A DNA stretch of 64,000 nt, taken from Candidatus Parepulonipiscium sp. PG-Nuni2H_MBin01. GTDB taxonomy: Bacteria; Bacillota; Clostridia; Lachnospirales; Cellulosilyticaceae. The position numbers and the translations under genes are program-made. Shown in pieces: positions 24,932 to 33,946 of this stretch. Under the pieces are notes generated by a model. The model was not told the origin of the DNA, made no database searches, and saw only the letters and a list, made by a program, of their open reading frames with translations. The first letter of the stretch is position 1, and every line of letters begins with the position of its first letter. The DNA lies in assembly GCA_001994995.1 (NCBI GenBank), contig MDJM01000064.1, forward strand, positions 1 to 64,000, given 5' to 3'.

Positions 24932-25435
24932 TTAAACTGCCCATTGAGCAGTAGATATGTCTGTTGTAATATTTGTAGCATATTGACTAATTGCATTACT
25001 AAAAGTGGTTTCCTCTTCAGCTTCAGCTTCTTCTTGAGCCTCTTCTATAGCTTCTAAGATAGCTTCAAAAGTTTCTTCTTCAATATTCTCAGTTTCATCT
25101 TCTACCGCAGTTAAAACTGACTCGATAGTAGTATCGTCATCATCTTCATCAGTTGCTGTAAGTGATTCAAAGCTATAGAAGCTACTAGAAGACAATATGT
25201 TTTGCGCATCCATTAAACTTTCAGAAGTGAAAGAATATGAATCGTCAGTAGAGCCGGAATCATCTGAAGATGATGGTGGAGGAGGTGGTGGTGGAGGAGG
25301 CTTTTCCCCTGATCTTTGAGTCTCGTCTGTTCCTTCTGTTTCAGTGCTACTAACATACTTACTAAAATCTTGAGTACTAGAGTAAGATGAGTATAAGCTA
25401 GTATACAAACTAGTACTTGAACTTGAAATTGTCAT
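24932..25435 (-). CDS. Ser/Pro/Glu-rich low-complexity protein, unknown
   Basis: This 167-residue protein has a Ser/Tyr/Thr-rich N-terminus, a run of nine Pro (about 47-55), a Ser/Asp-rich middle and a strongly acidic Glu-rich region predicted to be helical (about 105-145, IEEETFEAILEAIEEAQEEAEAE). The last 20 residues are less biased. No signal peptide or membrane helix is seen. GGGGGAAAT lies before the ATG. It sits between two two-component systems, 93 nt downstream of the sensor kinase on the same strand. The composition suggests a disordered scaffold or surface-type protein. The nine-Pro run would need EF-P for efficient translation. No family recognised. Confidence 0.7.
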   Translation of the reverse strand: MTISSSSTSLYTSLYSSYSSTQDFSKYVSSTETEGTDETQRSGEKPPPPPPPPPSSSDDSGSTDDSYSFTSESLMDAQNILSSSSFYSFESLTATDEDDDDTTIESVLTAVEDETENIEEETFEAILEAIEEAQEEAEAEEETTFSNAISQYATNITTDISTAQWAV

Positions 25436-25528
25436 AATATTTCCCCCTTAACATTGTTAGTTGATGTTATTACTTTAATATTATTATAATTTGACTACCT
25501 TAATTTAAGTTAAAGTCAAAAAATTTTT

Positions 25529-26803
25529 TTATAAAACAACTTTAATAGTAGCAGTATGACCGTCTAAGCTTTCAGCTGAAATTTTCCCCTTATGACTTAC
25601 AACAATTGCACGCGCCATTGCTAAACCTATTCCAAAGCCTTTTGAATCGCTGTTTCTTGATGTATCTGCCCGATAAAATCTATCAAACCATTCACTATAC
25701 TGACGTATTTCTAAATTCGCTGCTTTATTTGTAATATAAATTGTATTTTTTCCTTTAATTACTCTAAGTGACACATGAATAACAGAATTGGGTTCACCAT
25801 ATTTTAATGCATTTTCCAGTAATATTGATATAAGAAGTTCAATATTTTGCAAATCACCATTATAATAAATATTTGGTGATATAGTATACTCGATTTGCTT
25901 ATAACTACTCATAGCTACCCCTTCAAAGAAAATACAACTATCTATTAATAAATCCGATAAATTAAATTTCGTTTTTGGAATTTCAGTTAACTCCTCCAAT
26001 TTAGTCAGTGAAATCATATAATCGATAAGTCCATTGAGTCTATTAATTTGCTCAATAATACTTTTAGTCCACATTGAAGAGCCATTTTTTAAATTAATTA
26101 CTTCCACATCCCCCTTTATAATAGTAAGTGGTGTTTTAAGTTCATGCGTAACTCCTGTAATAAATTCACGTTGTGTTTCATAGCCCTTTGCAATAACTGC
26201 AACAACTTTTTTGGAAAAAATAACAACTAGTATGCATATCATTATAAATGCAAGTATACTTACTTCTACACAATTTAAGAAGAAACTATAAACTAACATC
26301 CATTCTGGAGTAAAATCAATAAAATAAATCCAATTATTTACAACCTCAAACTTATAGTTACTAATAATACCTCTAGTTTTACCACTAAGAATTACTTGTT
26401 GTGTAAGCTCCTCAACTTTAGTTTTTAGAGTCATTAAGCTGCGATTCATATTAAGATGAGTAATACTACCCTCCTCGTTAGTTTCTACGCAAAAATATTC
26501 TGAATAATAATGTGGATTTTGTGATAATATTAAAGAGTTTGATAACATTTCTTCAGGAGACAAAGGCATTGCATCTTCAAGGGGTGGTGGAGTTAGCTGT
26601 AAGGATTGTGGAGGTTCTAATTCATTGTTATTATTTCCTCGAGTGTTGTCATCATTTATAATAAGTTCCATCATATTATCTAAACGAACTACCATTATAT
26701 TATAATAATTTAGCCCATTAATAATTACTACTAATGCAAAAAATACAATAAATACTATTCCAATCGAAAATATAATAACTCTTTTACGTAACTTTTTTTC
26801 CAT
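25529..26803 (-). CDS. Membrane sensor histidine kinase
   Basis: This 424-residue kinase has a first helix at about 10-30 and a short extracytoplasmic segment at about 31-168 containing a Pro-rich stretch (PPQSLQLTPPPLEDAMP). The second helix is at about 170-197. No evident HAMP domain lies before the HisKA motif THELKTPLTIIKG (His220). The HATPase domain has ENALKYGEP and FGIGLAMARAIV. The GxGIGL and N-box residues are present. It follows its response regulator on the minus strand (21-nt gap). This HAMP-less layout resembles Bce/Vnc-type small kinases that watch envelope stress, but no partner transporter lies nearby. Confidence 0.92.
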   Translation of the reverse strand: MEKKLRKRVIIFSIGIVFIVFFALVVIINGLNYYNIMVVRLDNMMELIINDDNTRGNNNNELEPPQSLQLTPPPLEDAMPLSPEEMLSNSLILSQNPHYYSEYFCVETNEEGSITHLNMNRSLMTLKTKVEELTQQVILSGKTRGIISNYKFEVVNNWIYFIDFTPEWMLVYSFFLNCVEVSILAFIMICILVVIFSKKVVAVIAKGYETQREFITGVTHELKTPLTIIKGDVEVINLKNGSSMWTKSIIEQINRLNGLIDYMISLTKLEELTEIPKTKFNLSDLLIDSCIFFEGVAMSSYKQIEYTISPNIYYNGDLQNIELLISILLENALKYGEPNSVIHVSLRVIKGKNTIYITNKAANLEIRQYSEWFDRFYRADTSRNSDSKGFGIGLAMARAIVVSHKGKISAESLDGHTATIKVVL

Positions 26804-26824
26804 ATAAAATTCCTCCCATAAAAT

Positions 26825-27493
26825 CTACATTTCTTCTACTCTGTATCCCACATTTCGTACTGCCTTAATATGCATAGTGGATTTAAGTGAAGTAAGTTTT
26901 TTTCTTAAGTTTGAAATATAAACCCACACCGTGCTAATATCAACATCGCTATCATATCCCCAAATACGTTCTGCGAATCTCTCTGCTGATAACACTTGCG
27001 TTTGATTAGCCATTAACATTTCTAATATTTGAAACTCTTTATTAGGTAAGCGAATTGTTCCAAACTCCGACGATATTTCATAGTTAGTTAAATTCAAAGT
27101 TATATTACCTATAGTTATAGATGCATTAGTTTGGGTAGGCTTTCTAGTCATAGCACGAATACGCGCAAGTAGCTCGCCAGCTTCAAAAGGTTTAGTTAAA
27201 TAATCATTAGCCCCATAATCTAGCCCTGCAATTTTATCATCAATTTGTGACTTAGCACTAAGGATAATAATTGGTACCGTATTTCCTTTTGCCCTAATCC
27301 GCTTTAGTACCTCAATTCCATTAAGTTTAGGCATCATAATATCCAGAATAACCCCATCATAATTACCTGTATCCATATAGTCAATAGCACTAAAACCATC
27401 ATTTACTACATCTACTGAGTAATTACTGTGTTGCAATATTGCAACTAAAATATCCGCTAATTGTCTTTCGTCTTCACATACTAAAATTCTCAT
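26825..27493 (-). CDS. OmpR-family response regulator
   Basis: This is a 222-residue protein from the ATG of MRILVCEDERQLAD, with AAGGGACGGG upstream. A 35-codon N-terminal extension is open but has no family support. The receiver has CEDE, the phosphoacceptor in YDGVILDIMMPKLNG, and PIIILSAKSQIDDKIAG with Lys in YLTKPFE. The winged helix ends TVWVYISNLRKKL and IKAVRNVGYRVEEM. It forms a two-component pair with the kinase 21 nt downstream. Confidence 0.93.
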   Translation of the reverse strand: MRILVCEDERQLADILVAILQHSNYSVDVVNDGFSAIDYMDTGNYDGVILDIMMPKLNGIEVLKRIRAKGNTVPIIILSAKSQIDDKIAGLDYGANDYLTKPFEAGELLARIRAMTRKPTQTNASITIGNITLNLTNYEISSEFGTIRLPNKEFQILEMLMANQTQVLSAERFAERIWGYDSDVDISTVWVYISNLRKKLTSLKSTMHIKAVRNVGYRVEEM

Positions 27494-27597
27494 ATATATC
27501 CCGTCCCTTCCATAAAAATATATGCTTAGTGTACACCAACATTCACAAATAATTTCTATTTTTTCCCTAGTAAATTTTTCTAACCTAAAAGAATACA

Positions 27598-27632
27598 AAA
27601 ATAGACTATAGATACTATCCTATAGTCTATAA
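27598..27632 (-). terminator. Intrinsic terminator of YitT pair
   Basis: On the minus strand TAGACTATAG and CTATAGTCTA (27629-27602) form a perfect 10-bp stem around 8 nt, followed by TTTTTG, just after the downstream yitT stop. Confidence 0.88.
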
Positions 27633-27638
27633 ACTATC

Positions 27639-28514
27639 TTATAATCCATGATGCATTTCCTGTCCTAAGACCTCTCGTACTTCTCCAATAGTTACAAATG
27701 CGTTTGGATCTATATTCATTATTAGTGATTTCAATTTTGGAAGTTGTTTTTCTGCTAAAACAGCAAATAATAATTCAGTTTCTTGCCCTGAATACACCAT
27801 TTTCCTCCCTTGAAATTGCATAGTTGCTTCAGGTAATTGCTCTGAAATCTTTTTTATAAGTTCAGAACTTTTACTAGTGATGATAAATGCTGCTCTAACA
27901 CTCAAACCACCTTCTAACACTATACTTATCATTTTAGTAGTTACTAGTACTGAAATAATAGCATACAATCCAGTTTCAAGCCCAAAAATAGACATACCCG
28001 CAATAATAATTATAGCATCTATAGCTAACATTAATTTAGGAATCGGAAACTTAGGTGCTATAAACTTAATTATTGATGCTAACATATCAGTGCCGCCTGT
28101 AGTAGAACCTGTTCTTAAAACGATTCCAATCCCAATTCCTATTGTTGCCCCTCCGAAAATTCCTATTAAAAGAATATCTGTTATATATCTAAATGGATTT
28201 GGAAAATACTCCAGAACAGATAACCATACTGAAAATAGTATTACAGCATACAATGATTTTTTTGCAAAGTTAAAACCACGCTGTTTAATACTTATTGCAA
28301 ACAATGGGATATTAACTAAAATATTTGTTAGAGCAATAGGGATTGGAATAGCAAAATGTTTACTCGTAACTTCATATACCACTATACCAAACCCCGATAT
28401 ACCTCCCGTAACCAATCCTATTGGAACAAAAAACCATTGCACTCCTATAGCTAAAAGACCTACGCCCAAACATATTAGAAGAAAATCTATTTTATCAATC
28501 GCTATATATTTCAT
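27639..28514 (-). CDS. YitT-family membrane protein
   Basis: This 291-residue protein has about six membrane helices (1-205) of the DUF161/YitT type and a C-terminal cytoplasmic DUF2179 domain. IPIGLVTGGISGFGIVVYE, GIGIGIVLRTGSTTGGTDMLA and GLYAIISVLVTTKMISIVLEG are family hallmarks. The tail KIDPNAF-like segment NIDPNAFVTIGEVREVLGQ is typical. The role is unsettled in the literature. It is a tandem paralog of the gene at 28544, 29 nt apart, and the two presumably work as partners or diverged copies. Confidence 0.92.
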   Translation of the reverse strand: MKYIAIDKIDFLLICLGVGLLAIGVQWFFVPIGLVTGGISGFGIVVYEVTSKHFAIPIPIALTNILVNIPLFAISIKQRGFNFAKKSLYAVILFSVWLSVLEYFPNPFRYITDILLIGIFGGATIGIGIGIVLRTGSTTGGTDMLASIIKFIAPKFPIPKLMLAIDAIIIIAGMSIFGLETGLYAIISVLVTTKMISIVLEGGLSVRAAFIITSKSSELIKKISEQLPEATMQFQGRKMVYSGQETELLFAVLAEKQLPKLKSLIMNIDPNAFVTIGEVREVLGQEMHHGL

Positions 28515-28543
28515 ATTACAAGCCCTCCCTCAAGCTTAATTTC

Positions 28544-29419
28544 TTACTGGATTTCTTCCATAAACCCTTGTCCTAAAACTTCTTTTACATCTGCAATAGT
28601 TACAAATGCTCTAGGGTCAATTTCAAAAATAATTTCTCTTAATTTTGTAATCTCCTTTTGTGCTACAACTGTAAATAACATCTCCTGCTCTTGTTTAGAA
28701 TACATTCCTTTAGCTTTAAGTCCTGTGCTACCTCGGGGTATTTTTTCCATAATAGCCGTGGCAATTTCTTCATTTTTAGATGACATAATAAACGCAGCCT
28801 TAGCGTAATTTACTCCTTCTAACACATTTGATAAGACTCTTGACATAACAAATATTGCAAGCATAGCATAAATAGCCTTATTGGCACCAAATACAAAAAG
28901 ACCCATTAATACAATGAAACCATCTATCATCATCACTATTGTATATATAGGGAATTGTGGAAATTTATTTCTAAGTATACTTGCCAACATATCAGTTCCA
29001 CCTGATGTAGCTCCAGATTTTAATATAAGCCCTATACCTATTCCATATCCAACTCCTGCTACAAGAGCAGATAACATTAAATCTCCACCTAAATCAAACA
29101 AATTAGGAATAAATAATGTTATTTCTAATAGTGCTGATACAACAAGAACTGCATATATTGATTTTTTTACAAATATAAGCCCTTTTTGTAAAATTGCTAT
29201 TACAAATAGTGGTATGTTTAAAACAAGTGTTGTAACAGATATAGGTATTGTAAATCCTAACATAGTAGTTGATATTTCCTCAATAATAATACCAAGTCCA
29301 GATACACCTCCAGTTACAAGTCCTGAAGGTGCTAGAAACCAGTTTATTGTTAGTGTAAGTATTAACGAACCTAGAACTATCAATCCAAAATCTTTGAGTG
29401 GTATTAATAAATTTTTCAT
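28544..29419 (-). CDS. YitT-family membrane protein
   Basis: This 291-residue protein is the same length as its downstream paralog. Helical DUF161 part: APSGLVTGGVSGLGIIIEE, GIGIGLILKSGATSGGTDMLA. The C-terminal DUF2179 domain has MLFTVVAQKEITKLREII and ends in DPRAFVTIADVKEVLGQGF. The repeated GG(V/I)SG and SGGTDMLA motifs in both halves suggest an internal duplication of the membrane domain. AGGAGC precedes the ATG. It is first of the yitT pair on the minus strand. Confidence 0.92.
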   Translation of the reverse strand: MKNLLIPLKDFGLIVLGSLILTLTINWFLAPSGLVTGGVSGLGIIIEEISTTMLGFTIPISVTTLVLNIPLFVIAILQKGLIFVKKSIYAVLVVSALLEITLFIPNLFDLGGDLMLSALVAGVGYGIGIGLILKSGATSGGTDMLASILRNKFPQFPIYTIVMMIDGFIVLMGLFVFGANKAIYAMLAIFVMSRVLSNVLEGVNYAKAAFIMSSKNEEIATAIMEKIPRGSTGLKAKGMYSKQEQEMLFTVVAQKEITKLREIIFEIDPRAFVTIADVKEVLGQGFMEEIQ

Positions 29420-29514
29420 AGACTAGCGCTCCTTACTATTATAAAGTTATTAATAGTCTTGATATTATGAAAGTATTTATACCCTAAATTCTGATTTGCA
29501 TTATTTTCCCTAGT

Positions 29515-29546
29515 TAAAAAAGCTACAACATATTAATGTTGTAGCT
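29515..29546 (-). terminator. Intrinsic terminator of purine operon
   Basis: On the minus strand AGCTACAACAT-TA-ATGTTGTAGCT followed by six T (29545-29515), overlapping the purD stop region. Confidence 0.9.
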
Positions 29547-30804
29547 AAATATTTGCTATATCAGTTCTATATTGCATTTGCTCAAAACTAATTTTACTTA
29601 CTTCTTTATAAACTTTATCACGGGCTTCATCTAGCGTATCAGCTAACGCTGTTAAGGAAAGTACTCGACCACCATTAGTTATATAGTTGTTAGCTTCATC
29701 TAAAGCAGTTCCTGAATGAGATATCTTTACATCTTTATCTACATTTTCAAGGCCTGAAATTACGCATCCTTTAGTAGCAGTTTGAGGGTAACCTCCACTT
29801 GCTAGTACTACAGTTGTACTAACCCTATCATCCCATTCAAGATTAACTTCTGATAATTGACTCTGTGTACATGCAATCATTGTATCAAGTAAACTAGAAT
29901 TAAGCCTTGGTAAAATGCTTTGTGTCTCAGGGTCACCAAATCGTACATTAAACTCTAATACATATGGCTCATCATTACAAATCATAAGGCCAATAAATAA
30001 TACACCTACAAACTCTAAATCTTCTGCTATAAATCCATTAATGATAGGATTTAATATTTCAGCTCGTATTTTTGAACTTAGTTTAGGCGTAATTACAGGA
30101 TTAGGAGAAAAGCTACCCATTCCTCCTGTATTTAAGCCTTCATCATTATCGTAAATTCTTTTATAATCCCTTGCTGTCTCCATTGGGAAAATAACTTCAG
30201 TATCTACAAAACACATTAATGAAGCCTCTATACCTGCTAAAAACTCTTCTATAACAACATGTTCACCAGCACCTTTAAAGACATCATCAAAAATATCAAC
30301 AATAGCTTGTTTAGCTTCTTCATATGTGGTACAAATAAGTACTCCTTTACCTGCAGCCAATCCATCAGCTTTCACCACAATAGGCAAATTAAATGTCATT
30401 ACACGTGTTAAGGCTTTCTCTCTTTCTGCTTTACTAAAAGCAGCATATTTAGCCGTAGGTATATTATGCCTAGTTAAAAATTCTTTAGTAAACCTTTTGC
30501 TACCTTCAAATTGAGCGCATTCCTTATTAGGGCCAAATATATTAAAGCCATTTTTTTGGAATATATCTACAATACCACCTACTAGTGGAGCTTCTGGTCC
30601 TACAATTGTCAAATCAATAGAATTTTCTTTAGCAAAGGTGATTAAGCTATCAAAATCTAATATATCTATAGGAACACTAACAGCCATATGAGACACGCCA
30701 GCATTAGGAGGAGCCATAAATATTTCGACCCCCTCACTTTGACGATATAATGTTTCACATATAGCGACTTCTCTACCACCGTTACCAATAATTAATACTT
30801 TCAT
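29545..30804 (-). CDS. purD: Phosphoribosylamine-glycine ligase
   Basis: This is a 419-residue ATP-grasp enzyme. It joins glycine to 5-phosphoribosylamine, the second step of purine synthesis. It starts MKVLIIGNGGREVAICETL at the ATG with AAAGGTGAG 8 nt upstream. A GTG nine nt earlier overlaps purN and is less likely. IVGPEAPLVGGI, VVKADGLAAGKGV, GMGSFSPNP and LEFNVRFGDPETQ are the PurD nucleotide- and metal-binding motifs. It is the last gene of the pur operon and abuts purN. The operon terminator follows. Confidence 0.95.
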   Translation of the reverse strand: MKVLIIGNGGREVAICETLYRQSEGVEIFMAPPNAGVSHMAVSVPIDILDFDSLITFAKENSIDLTIVGPEAPLVGGIVDIFQKNGFNIFGPNKECAQFEGSKRFTKEFLTRHNIPTAKYAAFSKAEREKALTRVMTFNLPIVVKADGLAAGKGVLICTTYEEAKQAIVDIFDDVFKGAGEHVVIEEFLAGIEASLMCFVDTEVIFPMETARDYKRIYDNDEGLNTGGMGSFSPNPVITPKLSSKIRAEILNPIINGFIAEDLEFVGVLFIGLMICNDEPYVLEFNVRFGDPETQSILPRLNSSLLDTMIACTQSQLSEVNLEWDDRVSTTVVLASGGYPQTATKGCVISGLENVDKDVKISHSGTALDEANNYITNGGRVLSLTALADTLDEARDKVYKEVSKISFEQMQYRTDIANI

Positions 30805-30809
30805 ATGTT

Positions 30810-31376
30810 TCACTCACCTTTTTCTAGTAATTTAATAGCATCAATTAATAAAGAGTGCTCAATATCATTTAAAATACGTTGTGCAAGCGTTTGAGCTGTA
30901 TCATCAGGTTGTACATCAAGCTCTCTTTGTAATATAATTTCACCTGTATCAATACCATCTTCTACATAGTGAACAGTTGCACCAGATTTTTTTTCTTTAT
31001 TTTCTATTACTGCTTTATGAACAGCAATTCCATAATAGCCTTTACCACCAAACTTAGGCAGTAATGATGGGTGAATATTAATAATACGTCCTTGATACTC
31101 CTTTAGTAAATTATGTCCTAGTATACGTAAATATCCTGCTAGAACCACTAAATCTACTTTATGTTGCTTAAGATAATGAGTGATTTTATGCTCACCGTCT
31201 TCACCTTTTTCTGTTACACAATAGCAAGCAATACCATGAGATTGCGCACGAGTAAGAGCATATGCTTCAGGATTACTTGAAATTACACATACAACTTCAC
31301 TCTCAATATCATCTGCATCAATTATTGCTTGTAAATTACTACCTGAGCCTGAAACTAATACTCCTATTTTCAACAT
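30810..31376 (-). CDS. purN: Phosphoribosylglycinamide formyltransferase
   Basis: This is a 188-residue folate-dependent GAR transformylase. LVSGSGSNLQAIID opens the fold. LAGYLRILG and IINIHPSLLPKFGG contain the catalytic Asn/His region, and GATVHYVEDGIDTGEII supplies the catalytic Asp. It produces formyl-GAR for PurL. It follows purM by 4 nt and its ribosome site lies in the end of purM. purH, which often comes next in Clostridia, is absent and purD follows. Confidence 0.95.
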   Translation of the reverse strand: MLKIGVLVSGSGSNLQAIIDADDIESEVVCVISSNPEAYALTRAQSHGIACYCVTEKGEDGEHKITHYLKQHKVDLVVLAGYLRILGHNLLKEYQGRIINIHPSLLPKFGGKGYYGIAVHKAVIENKEKKSGATVHYVEDGIDTGEIILQRELDVQPDDTAQTLAQRILNDIEHSLLIDAIKLLEKGE

Positions 31377-31380
31377 ACAA

Positions 31381-32421
31381 CTACTCCCTTATTAAAATAA
31401 CACCTTCATCACCCTCAACTATTTCACCAATAACAGTTGCTGTTTCGCCAGTATTATTTAGTATATCCAAACTTCTTTTTACATCTTCTTTTTCCACTAC
31501 TATTACCATTCCAATACCCATATTAAAAGTATTATAAAGTTCCTTATCATCTAAATTAGATATTTCTTCAATAAATTTATAAATTGGTGGCTTAGTAATG
31601 CTATTAAGATTAATTTTAGCACTAATGTTAGATGTAAACATTCGAGGGATATTTTCAATAAATCCTCCGCCTGTAATATGAGATATACCTCTAATATTTA
31701 CTTTAGTTTTTAATTCTAAAATACTATTAACATAAAGTTTAGTAGGTTTAAGCAGAGCTTCACCATAAGTTTCACCCAAATATTCACAATAATCATTAAG
31801 ATTAGTATTACTCACTTCCAGCAGTTTTCTAATAAGCGAATAACCATTACTATGAACTCCATTAGAACTTAATCCTATTAGCACATTACCTGCTTTAATA
31901 TCGCTCCCATTTATCATATGTTCCTTATCCACAATACCTACCACAAAGCCAGCAACATCATATTCACCATCTTTATAAAAACCAGGCATTTCAGCAGTTT
32001 CACCGCCAATTAGTGCACAAGAACTTTGTCTACACCCTTTACTAATACCAGCTACGATTTCCCCAATATGTTCAGGGGCAATTTTACCTGTTGCAATGTA
32101 ATCTAAAAAAAACAATGGTGTAGCTCCACAACACAAAATATCATTTACACACATTGCAACACAATCAATACCAATAGTATCATGCCTATTTAGGTCAAAG
32201 GCAAGTTTTAACTTAGTTCCAACCCCATCTGTTCCTGAAATTAATACAGGCTCTTTCATATCTTTAAATGCCGCTAAACTAAATGCACCTCCAAAGCTTC
32301 CTATATCAGTTAAAACTCCACTTGTAAATGTACTTTTTACATGTTCTTTCATAGTATTAACAGCTTCATAACCACGATGTACATCCACACCTGCATCTTG
32401 GTAAGTAATTTTGTTATTCAT
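31381..32421 (-). CDS. purM: Phosphoribosylformylglycinamidine cyclo-ligase
   Basis: This 346-residue AIR synthetase carries out the ATP-dependent ring closure of FGAM. The N-terminus ITYQDAGVDVHRGYEAV, ISGTDGVGTKLKLAF, GGETAEMPGFY and SNGVHSNGYSL, and ISHITGGGFIENIPRM, are PurM hallmarks. GAGAGG precedes the ATG. It lies between purF and purN in the operon with 22- and 4-nt gaps. Full length and intact. Confidence 0.96.
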   Translation of the reverse strand: MNNKITYQDAGVDVHRGYEAVNTMKEHVKSTFTSGVLTDIGSFGGAFSLAAFKDMKEPVLISGTDGVGTKLKLAFDLNRHDTIGIDCVAMCVNDILCCGATPLFFLDYIATGKIAPEHIGEIVAGISKGCRQSSCALIGGETAEMPGFYKDGEYDVAGFVVGIVDKEHMINGSDIKAGNVLIGLSSNGVHSNGYSLIRKLLEVSNTNLNDYCEYLGETYGEALLKPTKLYVNSILELKTKVNIRGISHITGGGFIENIPRMFTSNISAKINLNSITKPPIYKFIEEISNLDDKELYNTFNMGIGMVIVVEKEDVKRSLDILNNTGETATVIGEIVEGDEGVILIRE

Positions 32422-32443
32422 GAATTTAATTCCTCTCTATAGT

Positions 32444-33856
32444 CTACGCATTAATTGATTCTTCTATCTTATTAGGTTCCATTGGGACTTCTATAGGATA
32501 TTTTCCATTAAAACAAGCTCTACAAAATCCATCTTCCCCATTACAAGCTTCAGATAAACCTGCAAGCGACAAATATGTTAAACTATCAGCACCAAGATAT
32601 TCTCTAATTTCATCTATAGATTTAACTGCCCCTATAAGATGCTTTCTAGAAGGAGTATCAATTCCGTAGTAACAACTATATTTTACCGGAGGAGAAGTAA
32701 TGCATAAATGAACTTCCTTAGCTCCAGCCTTTTTGACTTGCTCTACAATTCTTTTTGATGTTGTTCCACGTACGATTGAATCATCTATCATAATTACCCT
32801 TTTATCTTTTAAGTTAAATCTTAATGGGCTAAGCTTTAACTTAACTGCTGTTTCTCTAAGCTCTTGTGTAGGTTGTATAAATGTCCGTCCCACATACCTA
32901 TTTTTAACTAACCCCTCCATATAAGGAATTCCTGAAGCATTAGCAAATCCAATAGCAGCTGGTATACCCGAGTCTGGTACAGGGATTACTATATCAGCTT
33001 GTGCTTTAAATTCATTAGCTAAAATTTCACCCGATTTTCTTCTAAATTCAAATACGCTAAAATCATCTATTGTGCTATCAGGTCGTGCTAAATAAATTAA
33101 TTCAAACACACATAAATTTTTTTGTCCCCAATGAGTTGCTGGAATACTTTTTAAACCATTTTCATCTATAATTACAACTTCGCCCGGTTCAATGTCACGA
33201 ATAAACTCTGCATCAATAACATCTAAAGCACAACTCTCTGAGGCCAAAATATAACTACCATCAGCCCGTTGTCCTAAACATAATGGTCTTAATCCATGAG
33301 GATCACGTACCCCAATTAACTGTTGCTTTGTTGTAACAATTAATGCGTATCCTCCTTTAATAAGACTAATTGTATGCTTTAACGCTATCTCAATACCCCG
33401 TCTATACTGTCTCGCGATTAATTTTAAAATAGATTCCGAATCAATATTTGTATGAAATACTGCGCCATCTTCTTCTAACATATCACGAAGACCTTCACTA
33501 TTTGTTAAATTTCCATTATGAGCTAATGCTATTTGGCCAAATTTAGATTTCGCAGTTACTGGTTGACAATTTTCAATTTCCTTATCTCCAGAGGTTGAAT
33601 ATCTAACATGTCCTATAGCTATGTTACCTTTTAATGTGCTAAGGCGTTGTTCATCAAATATTTCTGATACTAAACCCATACCTTTCGCACTCTCTAATAC
33701 CCCTTCATTATTTACAGTAATACCAGCACTCTCTTGCCCTCTATGTTGCAAGGCATAAAGTCCGTAATACGCTAATCTCGCGGCAAGATTTTCATCTTTT
33801 ACATAAACTCCAATAACACCGCATTCTTCTTTTAATTTATCATCTATAAAGTGCAT
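32444..33856 (-). CDS. purF: Amidophosphoribosyltransferase
   Basis: This 470-residue enzyme starts purine synthesis by transferring the glutamine amide to PRPP. The N-terminus MHFIDDKLKEECGVIGVY includes an 11-residue propeptide removed to expose catalytic Cys12. The phosphoribosyltransferase site is RVIMIDDSIVRGTT. GFCRACFNGKYP and an earlier Cys fit the iron-sulfur Bacillus-type PurF. The upstream 90-nt spacer carries a 13-bp hairpin close to the ribosome site. Confidence 0.96.
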   Translation of the reverse strand: MHFIDDKLKEECGVIGVYVKDENLAARLAYYGLYALQHRGQESAGITVNNEGVLESAKGMGLVSEIFDEQRLSTLKGNIAIGHVRYSTSGDKEIENCQPVTAKSKFGQIALAHNGNLTNSEGLRDMLEEDGAVFHTNIDSESILKLIARQYRRGIEIALKHTISLIKGGYALIVTTKQQLIGVRDPHGLRPLCLGQRADGSYILASESCALDVIDAEFIRDIEPGEVVIIDENGLKSIPATHWGQKNLCVFELIYLARPDSTIDDFSVFEFRRKSGEILANEFKAQADIVIPVPDSGIPAAIGFANASGIPYMEGLVKNRYVGRTFIQPTQELRETAVKLKLSPLRFNLKDKRVIMIDDSIVRGTTSKRIVEQVKKAGAKEVHLCITSPPVKYSCYYGIDTPSRKHLIGAVKSIDEIREYLGADSLTYLSLAGLSEACNGEDGFCRACFNGKYPIEVPMEPNKIEESINA

Positions 33857-33874
33857 ATAATCGCTCCTTTAGGT

Positions 33875-33907
33875 TGTGTATTGGAAAATTTAAATTTCCA
33901 ATACACA
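33875..33907 (-). other. Intercistronic hairpin between purC and purF
   Basis: TGTGTATTGGAAA (33875-33887) and TTTCCAATACACA form a perfect 13-bp stem with a short AT loop. No T-run follows on the minus strand, and the purF ribosome site AAGGAGCG lies just beyond. An mRNA processing or stability element is more likely than a terminator. Confidence 0.75.
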
Positions 33908-33946
33908 TATCCTAATACCATATCATTGAATTATTATACTATATTT

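Noticed and set aside
27877-28539. 220-codon open frame on the plus strand opposite a yitT gene
   Set aside because: Translation is rich in Ile/Pro/Asn with no family pattern, and it mirrors the conserved YitT coding strand. There is no ribosome site.
28881-29426. 181-codon open frame opposite the second yitT gene
   Set aside because: Same antisense effect of the repeated GG/SG codons. The minus-strand gene is clearly the real one.
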